64,000 nt of DNA, taken from assembly GCA_963082975.1 (NCBI GenBank), contig OY720344.1:87358107-87422106 (forward strand), read 5' to 3'. The position numbers and the translations under genes were made by a program. Every line of letters begins with the position of its first letter. Positions within the stretch are counted from its first letter, which is position 1. This document shows, piece by piece, positions 19,911-33,124 of the stretch. This DNA is from Labia minor. Taxonomy: Eukaryota > Arthropoda > Insecta > Dermaptera > Spongiphoridae. Under the pieces are notes generated by a model, which saw only the letters and a program-made list of their open reading frames with translations, searched no databases and had not been told where the DNA came from.

Positions 19911-21004
19911 TATACATAGTAAAACTATACTAACTTACTTGGTGATCTTTACCCGCATTATTAGATTGGTATTCCGCTTGGGAAATAGAAAAGATTCCAA
20001 AGAAATTTACAATGGAGAAGAGCTAAAAATATATATATATATTAGATAGATATAAAAAATCAAAAAGATAATACATATATCATAATATAGAAAAGGTGCG
20101 CTGAAAAGTTCGTAGGGGAGCATAGAAAATTTTTTTTTTATATAATTTGTTTTTATTATTCAATATAGTTTCCTTCGAAGGCGATACAGCAACTATAGTG
20201 GTCATATAATTAATTAGTTGTTCTTTATTGAATGAATGAATTTAACAGAATAATAGAACCTCTTTAGGCTTTTATATTAGAAATTGAAGCAATTTCACAC
20301 CCTTAATCTCTTTAAAAAAAAACTAATATATTTTAATTATTTTTGCATTTTTTTAGGTATATTTGGTAATCTGTCTTGGGGAAATTCATATAATATTAAG
20401 ACAATTGATAAGAATATACATTACATATATTTATTTGTAGGTTAAAAAACTTCCTTCTTTATTAGATAATCATTTTGGAAAAAATTTAAAGGTTATGATA
20501 ATGTTGCTGTTTTCTTGGATTGTTCTATTGTTTTAAGAAATTTATACTATTTATATATATATATTTATATATATATATATATATAAACTATAATTTTTTT
20601 TTATTGAATATAATTTTGTCATATGAAAAATCTTCTTATAACCTTTTATTATTTCTTTCTTTTCCATTATTGGGGTTTGTCCAAATTAAATTTGAAAAAT
20701 AAATACTACCTAAAGTCTCTGAAATGCTCATTTTATTTGTTTTAAAGTTATTTGTTTGATTCCAAACTCGCTGATTTACTTCTCGGGCGGGATCCTATCC
20801 TTTTTTTCTGGGCGCCTCCTGGGACAGAGATTTCCTCGACAAATATTTGCCCAGTTTTTACCACCCTTCTCCCCCATCTCTCCCATCACAGTCAGTAGGG
20901 TTTTATATTCCTATTAATACAGAAGCGTGTGTTTGTTATGTTGACTTTTGTTTTCTTCTCTTTCTTTCTAACATATTGGTTGTTGTTTTTTTTTTCTTTT
21001 TTAG
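19911..21004. other. Intron sequence with a mariner fragment
   Basis: AT-rich apart from the mariner piece at 20091-20215 and a TA array near 20560-20585. The last 200 bp before the exon are pyrimidine-rich, as expected near an acceptor. Confidence 0.5.
20091..20215 (-). mobile_element. Mariner fragment: transposase C-terminus plus terminal repeat
   Basis: The minus strand reads DHYSCCIAFEGNYIE then stop, the C-terminal signature of mariner transposases (C-I-x-x-x-G-D-Y-x-E type). It is followed by an AT-rich spacer and GCTCCCCTACGAACTTTTCA, a plausible terminal repeat. The rest of the element is missing. Confidence 0.55.
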
Positions 21005-21112
21005 GCCAAGCGCAAGCAAGAATAAAGTGATGTCAATTTTGGACCGAGCCCGAGCAGCCATGGATGAAACGTACCCACATGCTGAACCACCATACTATCA
21101 ATACAACACCGG
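21005..21112 (+). CDS. Sam68/KHDRBS-like protein, internal exon
   Basis: Lies between acceptor TCTTTTTTAG and donor GG/GTAAGT. The first base completes the Arg codon from the exon at 6262. The peptide is PSASKNKVMSILDRARAAMD, then ETYPHAEPPYYQYNT, with the last Gly codon completed by the next exon. The ETY and YY motifs resemble the Tyr-rich segment of Sam68, where tyrosines are kinase targets. Phase agreement on both sides is strong support for a real exon. Confidence 0.8.
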
Positions 21113-23245
21113 GTAAGTAGCTTAGCAACTTATCCACCATAAATTATTATTTTTCACTCACCCATTACCACTTCCCTTTTTGTCCTTTTCAAATATATAA
21201 AAGTCAAAAACAAAAATACAAATAGAATACAAATTTATATGTTGAAATAAAAGGCATTTGAATTTTCAACAAATTTGATTTAAAAGTCGTTTTGTTCATT
21301 GTGGAAATAATGAATATATTATATAGATATAGATAGATATATATATATAATTTATATATTATATAAAAAGTCTTCCCTTCGTTTTTACGATATAATTTTT
21401 TATCCCTTCGTTATTTTATGCATAATAATATTAAATTTTTTATTTCTACACATAAAAATATTACAAAAATAAATATTTAGTAATTTTTTATATAAATTTT
21501 TTAATGTATATTTATATTGGACTTTCTGAAAATATTTCAATTTTAAATATAAAGTATAATTAATTAGTATTATAAAAATTTTAAAATGAAATTTGTATGT
21601 AAACAATTAGAATCATTCAATTAAATACATAAAAACAAAATACAACTTGTATATAATAAATTTAATAAATTATTTTTTAAAAAATAATTGCTCTCTCTTC
21701 CTCTTATAATACATAGCATTAATATATAAATAAATGTATATATACTTGAAGTAATAAATTGAATTATTTTTGTATGAAATAAATTAAAAATAATCATGAT
21801 CATAATCATAAACATAATTTAATAATTTGGATAATTAAATAGTAATTTTTCTAATAGCTCTATAGAATATTGCAGATGAAATTAAATAAAATTAAAATCG
21901 ATTTATTATCATATAATTGGTCCATTGACATTTGCTTTAAAGTATTCTCTGTTCGAAATTGATCTCATCTATTCAGGCGACATTATAAAACCCTTGATCC
22001 CCACGAGATTGTAATACAGTGCCAAGAAATGGGGTGCGAAAATGTCAATGTAGACCAAGCATTCATCTATCGGTGATTTAAATTAGGCACACTTGATTAC
22101 TTTCTCAAAAGGATTGGAAAGGAGAAAGGAGGGGAGAAAAATCGACTTTCCAAACTAATCTCAACTTTATTTATAACAAGAAGTTTGTTATTTTATTATT
22201 TTTATTCATTATTTTATTTCTAAATCTATTGAATTCACAAATACATAATAAAACTTATTATACAAAGTTACTACCTAATTCCCTATACGCTTATATATTT
22301 ATAAAGAATAAAATTAAAATCCTTTTTTATTAAAATTAATTTAAAATATTTTATCTTTTTGAACTTTATATATAAATATTTTTTTCTTTTATCCCACTTA
22401 TTATTACTTTAAATTTTATTTATATAGTTTAGAATTTAGAACAAATGATTTTCAAAATTTATAAATTATTTTATTCAAATTAATAAGTTAAATATAAATT
22501 AATAATAATTAATGTAATATAAAGCTTTTTTAAATATTTTTAGTATAAATATATCTTGAAAGAGATACTTTTAGACTATGTTCCTAAACACTCTTACACG
22601 AGCGGATTTCCCCAAGGTTTGAACTCACATGTCTTTTTGTACATTAAATAACGCTTAATTAATTTGGTTGGCTGTGCTTTGATATTTCCTAAATATAATT
22701 ACATGAAAGATTTAAATTAAAACCTGAATAAAAGCTGAAAGATACATTTAGGATTAAAATTTTTTAAAGAAAAACCTTCTAATATTATTATGTACCGATT
22801 CTAATTAAAAGTTAAATTTCAGAATATTAAGGAATTATTATGGAATGATCAACAACCTCCATGAAATAAAATGATTAAATTATGAAATAAAAGATTACAA
22901 CAAAAAAACTCTTATTCTATAAATATAATCAGAATACTATAAGCAATATCATCATAAAACTGATCAAGAATTGGCACTTTCATAGAATAAAAGTTGTGGA
23001 ATCTTCCTCATGTCAGTCTGGACAAGAGAAAAAGTAAATTACGTTCTGATAGTGTTTTTTTTTTAATAGTGAACCAATATCTTATTTAAATAACTAGGTG
23101 GAAGTGTAGAACTGACGATAAACAATTAATTTATGAGTTTGTTAGAGAATAATCACAAAGAAGTATAGTACAAGATTGAACAAACGGTTGCAAACAGTAA
23201 GAAAGTCGATGATGTAGCCTAGATGCGAAGACTGGCTAAAAAATT
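21113..23245. other. Intron sequence, no gene recognised
   Basis: AT-rich throughout with short ATAG and TA runs near 21320-21345. No exon is supported. Confidence 0.5.
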
Positions 23246-23833
23246 CTGGAGTGTCTCCACTCACCATTTCGCAAATTTGAATTGGATTAATTAACATATA
23301 TTATATTTAAATTAAATTTAATTAATTATAAATTATAAATTAATAAATATATATTAAACCAGTGCATGTTTAGCTCTTTGTGGATGGCACTACGTCACGT
23401 GATTTGCAGTGTTAAAAAATTAATTCCGGTACTTTCAGCCATTCAATCAAGCTGAAATTCTATATATAACAGTTTTATACAATTATTAATCATGTGAAAA
23501 ATTATCAAACATATATCTTTATTTTTACGGTCACTTTAGAAGAAAAAAAATCAAAACGTTGTAGGTAATGACCCTCTTCCGGTTGAGCTACATTTCTCAA
23601 AAGTTGATAGAAAACTATGAATTTTGAATAATGCTCATGTACTAAATTTCATCATTCTAGCTCAAACCGTTTTTGCGTAATCTTGGTTACATACATACAC
23701 ACACACACACAGACATTTTTCTCATCCTTAGTGAAAATGACTCAGGGACCTTCAAAACGTATAAAAACATAAAAATCTTGACCCCGCAAAATTTCATGAT
23801 CGCAATACTATCTCTGACGAGATAGTAAAAAAG
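23246..23833 (+). mobile_element. HINE-like repeat, full-length copy
   Basis: The left end is CTGGAGTGTCTCCACTCACC, and the right end is the perfect hairpin ACTATCTC-TGAC-GAGATAGT followed by AAAA. An AC array lies at about 23693-23712. The order of blocks is the same as in the copy at 10347. Confidence 0.72.
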
Positions 23834-25060
23834 TCGATCGCGTATAAATACTCGTCCTAGTATAATTTTTTTTAACATGAATGTTCATTTAATAGCATCT
23901 TCTCAAGTATTTACATATAACTTTAATCGTTTCAATTCATTTTATTTTTATTTTCAACTTATATCTTTTTAATTTTTAATTATTAGATAAGAAATTTGTT
24001 TTTTTTTAAATTTTACAAAGTGATTTGTCTACTTTCTACTCACCACCCTACTATTATTATTGCTTATAAATAATTACAATTAATATCAATTATATATTTC
24101 TATATACATATACATCCTTTATACATAAATGATATTTTCAAATATTCTATAAATTACAAAATAAAATAATTTGTTTTTTGTGTATATTGTAAAATGAAAA
24201 CGACACTTGCAAACTTAAAATATATATTTTTGATAAGCCTATTGATGTATAGATGTTTTTGTGGTTTGTTTTCAAATATTAGGAGAGTTCTAGAATTGCT
24301 CTTTTGATTATATAATTGTTATTCATTTTAACCAGAGAGAAGGATTTTTATTTACTGAAAAAAAAACATATCATAGTAACCTGCTAGTGAAAGTCTTATC
24401 AAAATAAAATAAAAATTTAATGAAAACAGAACTCATTGGTTGGTTGGAAGTGAAATATAATAACGATGCATATGATATCAAGGGATGAAAATAGCATAAT
24501 AGAAAAAAATAATAACAATAACAGCAATAATAACAACATCCACCTGTCAGACAAGAAAATGAATTCTGTTTTTGAATAGTATTATGAATTTTTCGAATTT
24601 TAAAATATTGAATTAATGAAAATATTTTGTTACATATATAAGAATGATTGTATAATATAATTCATATATTTTTTATAAAGTTTAAATATAAAAAAACAAA
24701 TTTCTATTGAAAATAAACAATTGTCTATTTTTGAAAATATTTTTTCAATATATGTACTTGTATTAAAAAAACAAAACAAAGTTTTATATAAATGAGAGGA
24801 AAATTTATTAGCTAAGCAAGACAACGAAATAACATAATGTATTAGTGATAATAAGGGCTAACTTTTTTTGTTTTGTAAATATTTTGTATAGTAAGAATAA
24901 GATAGTTCCCATTATGCGTTCCCTTCCTTCTTATTTTACCAATACATCACTGCTAACATGCATATATTCAACTTTAGGAATTTTTGATGTTTTACAATTT
25001 AATTTTTTTTCAATTTTTTTCAACATGGTTCTAAAAAAAATATAAGGTCAGATGATTTTG

Positions 25061-25112
25061 CCTCCCCTGTTGTTATATTATTTCAGAAATGGGCCCGACT
25101 ATTGAAAAAGGA
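25061..25112 (+). mobile_element. Fragment of the 212-bp hAT MITE
   Basis: CCTGTTGTTATATTATTTCA followed by GAAATGGGCCCGACTATTG and AAAAAGG matches the right part of the MITE at 5844-6055 with few differences, but the terminal repeat is missing. Confidence 0.6.
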
Positions 25113-25652
25113 AATTAGATTATTACAAAAATTAAGGGGGCGCAAGAATTTTTTTTTAAAAAAGGGGACGCCGGTACAGAAAGGTTGGAAACTGCTAAAA
25201 GCAGTTGTACTTCGAAAGTGCTGAGTTTTTTTAATTAATGTGTTTTATTTAATAAATAACCTTCTGTTTATATCTATGGATTAAACAAGACAAAAAATCC
25301 AAAGATATATCTTTTCAATGAAAACCCCTATTATATGTATATTTCTTAAAAATCCAGTGCACAATTTTTAAAATCACAAATACTTAGATATGTATACAAT
25401 TTTTGCTATTATAATAATATTATTATTAAATTAAATAGATAGATAATCAGAACATTTGAAAATATCATTTAAATTTATTTCTGCTGAAAATATTCACTTT
25501 ATTATAAAATTATTAATTTAATATTTGATGTAGCATCTTGAATCTTTCTTATAATATTCCTAATAAAGAAAAGGTGAATCCTTTATTAAACACAATTCGT
25601 ATAAATGTTCACCGAAAGGCATTGAAGAAGAAGAAAAATTTCAAGAAAGTGT

Positions 25653-25680
25653 CATAATAATAATAATAATAATAATAATA
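25653..25680. repeat. (AAT)n microsatellite
   Basis: About nine ATA/AAT units without interruption. Confidence 0.9.
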
Positions 25681-28600
25681 GAAAAAAAAAACCTTTTTGA
25701 TGTTGAATGATTTGAAAAACAACAGGATGTTGAGTAAATCTAAGTTAAAACAAGATAAATACAACTCGGAAAGCAAAGACTAATTAACTCTCTCTTTGGT
25801 TGTATGTAGAGATGGGTAGGTGGGTGCTTGTGGGTGGCTCTACATTTCTCTTTCTCTCCCCCTCTCCCTCTCTCTCACAGTATTTGTTGTTCCTTGTAAA
25901 AGATTAAATTAAAAAAATAAATATTTTTCTTTGTCATTGTATATGAAATTGGTGGTGGGAAAAAGAAGAGAGAAAGAGACGATGAACCTCTATTGTGGAA
26001 TTTTATCTTAATACTAGTTAATATAAATGTTTATGTAAAATAAAATAAATTAATAAAGTAATAATTTAATTTTAATATAACACAATGTATTAATCGATAC
26101 ATTTTATAAATAAAATAAATGTAGTATCAGGTACGCAATTATTTACATTTTTGAATACAAAAAAAAAAAAACAAAAAAAAATAGTTTTATAAGTCTTTTT
26201 TCTTTTTTTGATTTCTTTTATTGTAATTGGAGGTCCTTATTATCCATTTTACATAATTATTATGACACATCAAATCTTATATTTAAAATTTGTGTGAACT
26301 TGGTTAGATTTGAGATTTCATCTTCAATTTCAGTAGATCAGCTTTTTCTGTTTTTACGTGTTAAAAAATATATTTTTTATTTTTATATTTTATTTTTTTT
26401 AAAACAATTTAATTCAAAGTACAATATGATAGATATATAATTTGAATATTTACTTTCATTTTATTGTTTTTATTCATTGTAAAATATAATTTTTTTTTTT
26501 TAAATATTTAGTCAATTAGTTTGCTTTTATAGTAAATCTTGAAACTTATGGCAATAGAAAATTTGTATTATCTTTAATTTTTATCTTTTTTGTTATTTAT
26601 TTATGTGGTGAACCTAGAAATTCATATTCTGTAGGCATATACTAAGGATAGTTCAATCATTTTATTATTCAAAAAACAAATACTATGAATCTATTTGATA
26701 GTATATAAACTTGACTATCTAAGTATATCTATGTTGGATAATTTGAATATCTATAATATAGTGTAGCAATCTTTGTTAGAAACAAATATTGTGTCAAATA
26801 TTCCCTTTGGTTGTTGAATCTGTAGCATATAGGAATCAAATATGAATTGTTTGCCTCTTCCTCTCCACTTTCCGCAACTAATATTCTCTGATATGAAATA
26901 TTAATATAACCACTGAGAGTCTAATCATAAATCTGTCCAGTATGATTATCAAGTAAGTAGAAACTTATCCAGATTTCTCGTTTAGTTAATATGTACTTGA
27001 CATACCATGAAGTTTGATACTTGATCATCAGGGAAATTAACCACATTATGTAAAAACTATAAAATTATAAATCATAAATATATAAACTTTGTTTACTTAT
27101 AAACTAGAAAATAAGACCATCATGACGTGTCTTTTTGGATTATAATTATGGAAGGGAATTTTACATCTAATTTAAAAAAATGAACATTCTTACACTAATT
27201 TATAATTATATTTTTTTGAAAATTAAATTAAAATTTAAAATTTATATATATAATTTAATTTTAATATATATTAATAAATAAATATTAATATAATTAATCA
27301 AACTTAAATAAAAGATTTTCTATTCTATACTTTTATAAGATGGTTTCTATATATAGTAAAAATAAATTAGAATGAATTGAAATGTGTCAAGATTCAACAT
27401 TTCAATTCATTCCTATTCACTCAAAGCGATCTTATATAACATTTTTTTTTAATTATAGTCTTAATGAAGATTATTTACTATAAAATAAATAAATAATAAA
27501 TAATAATAATAATTGAGAAGGAAAAATAAGGAATAATAATAATAATAATAATTATTAATAATAATTTTTTTTTAATAATATTTATTATCTTGGATTTTTC
27601 GGGTCCCCTTATCCTCTCTAATGGGCCTAGAGATTGAGAATTACTGTTCTAAGAAGATAATAATTATAATTACTTTATATTTTAAATAGTTTCGTGTTTT
27701 TTTTTATTTTTGCCTTATGTTAAAGAGGAATCAGTTTTTTATTATGAAATAAACATCATATATTATATTTTATAAGTATTATTATTATTATCTTCATCTT
27801 AAACCAAATCAATTTATCTCTCTATTAAGAAACTCAACCACAATTACTGAAAACCTATTTCCTTTGGAATTACAATCCTTATAATGTTCAATTCAATTTA
27901 TCCAGATTGGTTTTAGGAATTTCTCATGTATTAGATTTTTTAAATCCTTAAGATAAGAATAAAATTAAAATATAATAATCAAGAAAATTTGGAAATGTCA
28001 ATATGTGTTTTTAATTAATTTAAAATGTGTTAATAATTATCGTAATTTAAACAAAATGTTTTTCAATACCTGTAAATGTAATACAATAATACAAATATTC
28101 TCATTTTAATTTAAATTAAACTTATCTCTCTCTTTCTAAATTAATTTGAAAAATTATTTTTATAAAACCAAGTGTAACTTTAATAATTATGTTATTACAA
28201 TATCCAAAATCTAATCTCTAAAACAAACAAGCAAACTAATATATGTTTATTATAAATGTGATGTAAATTCAATTTTAAAAGATTAATTATAATTCATTTT
28301 ATTTTTAAATTACTTATTTTATGATATTTCAATAATAAATTAAAAAATTAATATACAAATAACTCATAACCTAATTATCAAAGAATAATATTTCACAAAA
28401 AATAATATATTAACTACATACTAGAAAATAAACCCATAATCATTATTTTTATGTTATAGTTATTGAAGTGAATTTTACTTACAAAAAACATTTAATAATC
28501 ATACACAAATATACATATAATTATCATTTTTTTAAATTTAAATTTAAAATTCGATTGAATTTCCTATTAATATTATATTATTATATATTATTATATTATA

Positions 28601-28972
28601 ACATATTTATTATCCCATTCGGCCTTCAATGCGAAAACAGCATTAATTATTAAAATTTTTATTTCACAACAATTTAATAAATAAATATATTATTTTTTTA
28701 TTTATGATTGATAAATCTTCTGAAAAATAAATTTTTATATTTATATATATTTATTTATTTTGTTTTAATGGTTCAAAAAAAAATCCTCTATTATAAATGT
28801 TAATGGTTGGGTAGTGGAAAATGGAAAGAAATAAAACACGTTGACATTTCATTGGCCATAAAAATCAACTTTGTAATCAGTTAATGATTTCCCATCAAAA
28901 TAACCATCCAACATCGTTAAAAAAAATCGTTGAATTCTCTTTATAGAATAGTCATTTTATTTTTTATTACAG

Positions 28973-29040
28973 CTACGCTGGCTACGATGAATTCGAAGAT
29001 GTCGCGGATTTCTATGATTCTTCACCCGACCCTTATCCAG
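28973..29040 (+). CDS. Sam68/KHDRBS-like protein, Tyr/Asp-rich exon
   Basis: Lies between acceptor TTTTTTATTACAG and donor CCAG/GTAAAT. The first base completes Gly from the exon at 21005. The peptide is YAGYDEFEDVADFYDSSPDP then YP, acidic and Tyr-rich like the segment before the C-terminal nuclear signal in Sam68. It ends one base into a codon, the phase that the exon at 33706 completes. Confidence 0.8.
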
Positions 29041-29950
29041 GTAAATTGCGCTCTTTGCCTAGAATAGTCTCTCTCTTTCTTTCTCCCCTAAACGAAAAGT
29101 CCTCGATTCCAATTTGATTACATTACACAGACAGTTGAAATTGGAATTCCAATGAAGGCTGTTCAATTTTCTCGTTAATTATCAGTAGTAGTAATAGTAT
29201 TAGTAGTGGTAGTGTTTTTTTTTCTTTTTTGATCGATTCTTATTAGTCATAAAACAACGATGGCTATTTAACTTTCAGTCATTAGTAGAGACGATCGACC
29301 ATTTATAAGATTGCTTCTGAATTTTAACGAGATCTTTGATCTACTAATCAAGTATTTAAATACTTATTAAACAGCCAGTAATTAAAAATCAATTCATAAC
29401 GTTACCCTTTGCTTATGATATTTTTCCTTTATATATATATATATAGAAAATATCAATTTCCAATTACAATTTCCAATCTAAATAGAATAAAAAAAGATGG
29501 GAAATTGCAAAATAAATTCAGAATATTTTACTTTTTTTATATTTTAATTTCTAGGTTGATGTGATGTGGTTTTCATTTCAGTTTGGATTAGATTTTGTTA
29601 TCCGATTTCGATGATCTGGAGTAATCAAGTCAAAAATGAGAACAATCTGAAGGGATATCATAAAGGAATGCTCATTTGCTAATTTAAAAAAAAATTTAAT
29701 TTTTAATGAATAATAATAATACTTTTATTTTCGGCCTTGATATGAGATGATATTAGAAATTAAATTAAAAACAAATTTTAAATTTCAAAATGAATTGAGA
29801 TTGAATCTTAATAAGTTCACAAAAATGATAATTTAATACTAATGGTAATGGTTATTTATCTATTAATTTTACAAACTCGCTAAAATGGGCTTCAATCCTA
29901 CGGGCAAATAAAAACAAAATAAAACTTAATTAACAGTTCTTTTGTATATA
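29041..29950. other. Intron sequence, no gene recognised
   Basis: AT-rich; no exon or element boundary seen. Confidence 0.5.
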
Positions 29951-29960
29951 AATACCTAAA

Positions 29961-30690
29961 ATGCATAATTTTAAATATAACTATTTAAATAACTATTATT
30001 TAGTATCAGAGAGGAATAGTATTAACACACAAAGTCTTAACATACAAAATATAAAATTTGAAAATGTAGAAAAATTTAAATACTTAGGTTCTGTAATAAT
30101 GAAGGATAATAATATTCGAGAAGAAATTAAAGCGAGGTTGCAATTGGGAATCGCCTGTTATCATGCAGTAAAGGGGCTTATCGCGTCAAAATTATTATCA
30201 AAGAGAATCAAAATTAAAATATATAAAACAATTATTTTGCCTGTTGAATTATATGAGTGTGAGACATGGTCTATAATCTTAGGAGACGAGAGTAGATTTA
30301 GAGTGTTTGAGAATAGGATTCTTCGCAGCATTTATGGACTAAAGAAATATGAGGTAACCGGGAATAGCTGAGAAATGAATGACTTCTATGCATCTCCAGA
30401 CATATGGTTATAAAATCGAGAAGACTGTGATGGGCAAGGCACGTGGCTAGAATGGGGGAAGAAAGAATGGCGAAAATTATATTGGTGGGGAGACCAAGTG
30501 GGAAACGTCCGCTTGGAAGATCAAGGACGCGGTGGGTGGATAATGTGGGAAGGGATGTGAGAGAGATGGGAGAGGGTAGGGGTTGGAGGGTTGTGGCTCA
30601 GAATAGGGATACTTGGAGAAGTGTGTTTGCTGCTGTCAAAATCTTTCGAGTTCCGTAGAGCCACAGAGATAGATAGATAGATATAACTAT
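29961..30690 (+). pseudogene. Truncated LINE reverse transcriptase 3' end
   Basis: Two frames encode the C-terminal part of a non-LTR retrotransposon endonuclease-reverse transcriptase. The first (to 30371) contains KFKYLGSVI, LPVELYECETWS and FENRILRSIYG. The second (30443-30658) contains ARMGEERMAKIILVGRPSGK, RPLGRSRTRWVDN and AQNRDTWRSVFAAVK. Both are typical of the region after the RT palm. Stops and a frame change separate them, so it is dead. It is 5'-truncated and ends GAGCCACAGAGATAGATA followed by more GATA units, a 3' tail also present at 2815-3022 and 9799-9830. The exact LINE clade is not decided. Confidence 0.8.
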
Positions 30691-30851
30691 TTATATGGCA
30701 AATATACGTTTATACATTTATATTGAAAATTAAAGTTTTGATGCTCCTTATAATATTAAGCAAGTTTTTGGTTGGTTAAATTATACCAATATTTAATATT
30801 AAAATAAATTCATAATTATCTTTAATTTTTTTTTCTAATTTAGGGGGAGGG

Positions 30852-31081
30852 TTGGGGCTTCTCAAGGGTGTCCGCATGGGGGCCGTGGAATTACGAAAAA
30901 TGTGACACATAAATTATAATAATTAAATAAGGTCATTGTTAACATTAGTAAATGCATATATTGACTAGTAAAAGTTTGCATATAGAAATTTAAGCAATCT
31001 AAACTAAAAAAAAATAGGGGGACTTTTAAATATTGTTTTGCGTTCCAAGGGGGCCGTGACTTCAAAAAGTTTGAGAAGCAT
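30852..31081. mobile_element. Short hAT-like non-autonomous element
   Basis: The left end has GGCTTCTCAAGGGTGTCCGC and the right end TTTGAGAAGC, which are inverted over GCTTCTCAA. GGGGGCCGTG occurs near each end in the same orientation, like GGGGGTCCG in the autonomous hAT at 55084. No target duplication could be fixed, so the boundaries are approximate. Confidence 0.4.
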
Positions 31082-31082
31082 T

Positions 31083-32598
31083 ACTTTAAGCATATAAACC
31101 TTTATTAGCTAGTTTATACTTTTATTAATTTTGTTTCCAACACATTAAATATAATATTTTGTTAATTTTATAATTTTTGTGAACTTGGTGAGGCTTGATC
31201 CTTCATCCTCAAGTTAAGTAGTAGTAGTATTTTACTAAGTTTTTGAAAATCTCTTGAAAATTTTTACTTAATTTTTGAATATTATCATCTATTTTATACC
31301 TATATAAGCGTATTTCAATTATATGAAAAGAAAAATATTCTGAATTAATTAAGTATCTATTTAAGATTATATGCGTTGTAGAAAATATTGTAGAATAATT
31401 AGTATATTTGTTTTATTCATATTTTCATATATCATTCATTCATTTTCCTTCTTCTAGTTTACTTTTTTACTAAAATATTATTATGAATTCTTGGTAAATC
31501 AATTTTTAAATTATATTTAAAAAAAAGTCATCATTCGGAATCTAAATTTTAATATTTAGATTCATTAATAAAATATTTCTTAAAAAAAGTAAATTTGTCC
31601 AATTTTTTTTTTATTATTATTAAAACTGTCTAATGTAAAAAGGAAAAATAATTTTTAAAAATTTACCCATTAAACATTTGTACTAAAATTTCATTTTTGT
31701 TTGCATTTAATATTTAATACGAATGTTAATATCTACAATATAATAATTATTTCTCGGACAGAAGAAGGTAGAAACTATTGTCAGATAAGAAGTTGCCCCC
31801 TTTAATAATTCCATTAGGGTAGCAACATGTTCAAGATCGTGCCCTTTTGCTTCGCCCACTTGTTGTCTTTAATAAAATGCTTGTTCTATGCTAATTACAC
31901 ACCCCACTGCTATATAAAGCGATCCACGAGCCAATCCTCCCACTCAAGTACTGTACCATCCAGTTACTTCATCCCGTCTTTATTGACTATTAAGGTTGTT
32001 CTTCTCGATACTCTCTCTCTCTCTCTCTCTTTATAAGTTTTCTCCTAATTGGAGTCTGAGTTAGATAGATGATGGAAAACGTATTTTTACTTTCTATTAG
32101 CCACCCCCTCCACATCGCCCTTGTCTATTCCCAACATATATAACTCTCTGGTTCACTTAGAATCCATTTTCATTAATATCATTAGATTCTTTGTCTTTTC
32201 CGTTGATATTCATTTAATTTCCAGCCTCTCTTTTAAACAAAATTATTATTTTACGAACACGGTTAGCCTGTATATATTAAATGAGAAATTTTCTTTTGAT
32301 CTTTCAGTTTAAGCTTTTGAGGTTTTATTTCATTTTAATGCTCCTTGATAATTAGTCTTTTAATAGGTTTTTTCACAATAAGCGTATACTATTTTTTTAT
32401 GAATTTAAATTTACTTAACATATACGTATGTTAAAATTAAATATTGTCATTTATAAAAGAATAATTTAAATTCAAAGATGGGGGGGATTTTTGGATTATT
32501 TATAAATTTACAAAATTCAATTTTTTTTTTTAATTTTTTAAATTATTATATAATTTATATAATAATAAATATAATTTTTTCATATTTTAAAGGTTATA
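31083..32598. other. Intron sequence with a CT array
   Basis: A (CT)n array lies at about 32008-32031. CTATATAAAG at about 31909-31918, in a less AT-rich patch, resembles a TATA box, but no gene follows. No exon is seen. Confidence 0.4.
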
Positions 32599-33124
32599 CG
32601 AGGGCAATTCACAAAGTAGGTTACGTTTTGGAATTAAGACAAAACTAGTACAGGAAAATGTTTTTTATTATATACATTTGAAAGAGTAACTAAAATACTA
32701 TTTTTCTACATAATCGCCAAAATAGTCTTAGATGGAAAGTTCTGTTATTGTGAAACGACGGTGAAAAAAAAATTAACTGGTGGGAAAGATCAATGAAAAA
32801 ATTAAAGGAAACCGTCGTTTCACCATAACCGAACTTTCCTTCAGTTTTCCGCAAATTTCACGCACTTTATTGTACGAAATTGTTTCTCAAAAGTTAGGCT
32901 ACCATAAGTTTTGTGCCAGGTGGGTACCACACTCAGGTGGCGGATTTCTATGAGGAAGGAATTTCTAAGCTCGTTCATCGCTAAAATAAATGTCTCAACT
33001 TTTTTGGCGATTATGTAGAAAAATAGTTTTTAGTTGCTCTTTCAAATGTATATAATAAAAAACATTTTCCTGTACTAGTTTTGTCTTAATTCCAAAACGT
33101 AACCTACTTGGTGAATTTCCCTCG
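32599..33124. mobile_element. Fold-back mariner derivative with about 125-bp inverted arms
   Basis: The ends CGAGGGCAATTCACAAAGTA and its near-complement at 33105-33124 extend inward for about 125 bp as inverted repeats. A second inverted pair (about 32737-32766 and 32814-32843) lies further in. The right arm includes transposase C-terminal codons, and the left arm is the inverted copy of them. The target duplication is unclear (TA or TTAT). Confidence 0.8.
32810..33035 (+). pseudogene. Internally deleted mariner transposase
   Basis: Fragments of mariner transposase are readable in changing frames. The helix-turn-helix linker region gives ISRTLLYEIVSQKLGYHKFC then ARWVP (about 32860-32930). 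Directly after come DFYEEGISKLVHR and CLNFFGDYVEK from the C-terminus (about 32940-33025). The catalytic DDD core between them is missing, and stops and frame changes are present. It therefore cannot encode an active enzyme. Confidence 0.75.

Larger units (their letters stand above)
23834..28972. other. Long intron stretch with a MITE fragment and simple repeats
   Basis: AT-rich intron. It holds a fragment of the hAT MITE (25061-25112), an AAT array (25653-25680), a CT-rich tract near 25845-25880 and AAT-type runs near 27490-27570. A stretch near 27597-27650 vaguely resembles a hAT end. I see no exon. Confidence 0.5.

Noticed and set aside
27597..27652. GAGATTGAGAATTACTGTTCTAA resembling a hAT right end, shortened here
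   Set aside because: No left end or duplication was found. The similarity is too short to call.
31827..32036. TATA-like CTATATAAAG and a 69-residue frame ending in a CT array
   Set aside because: The frame ends in translated microsatellite and no exon or family supports a gene.
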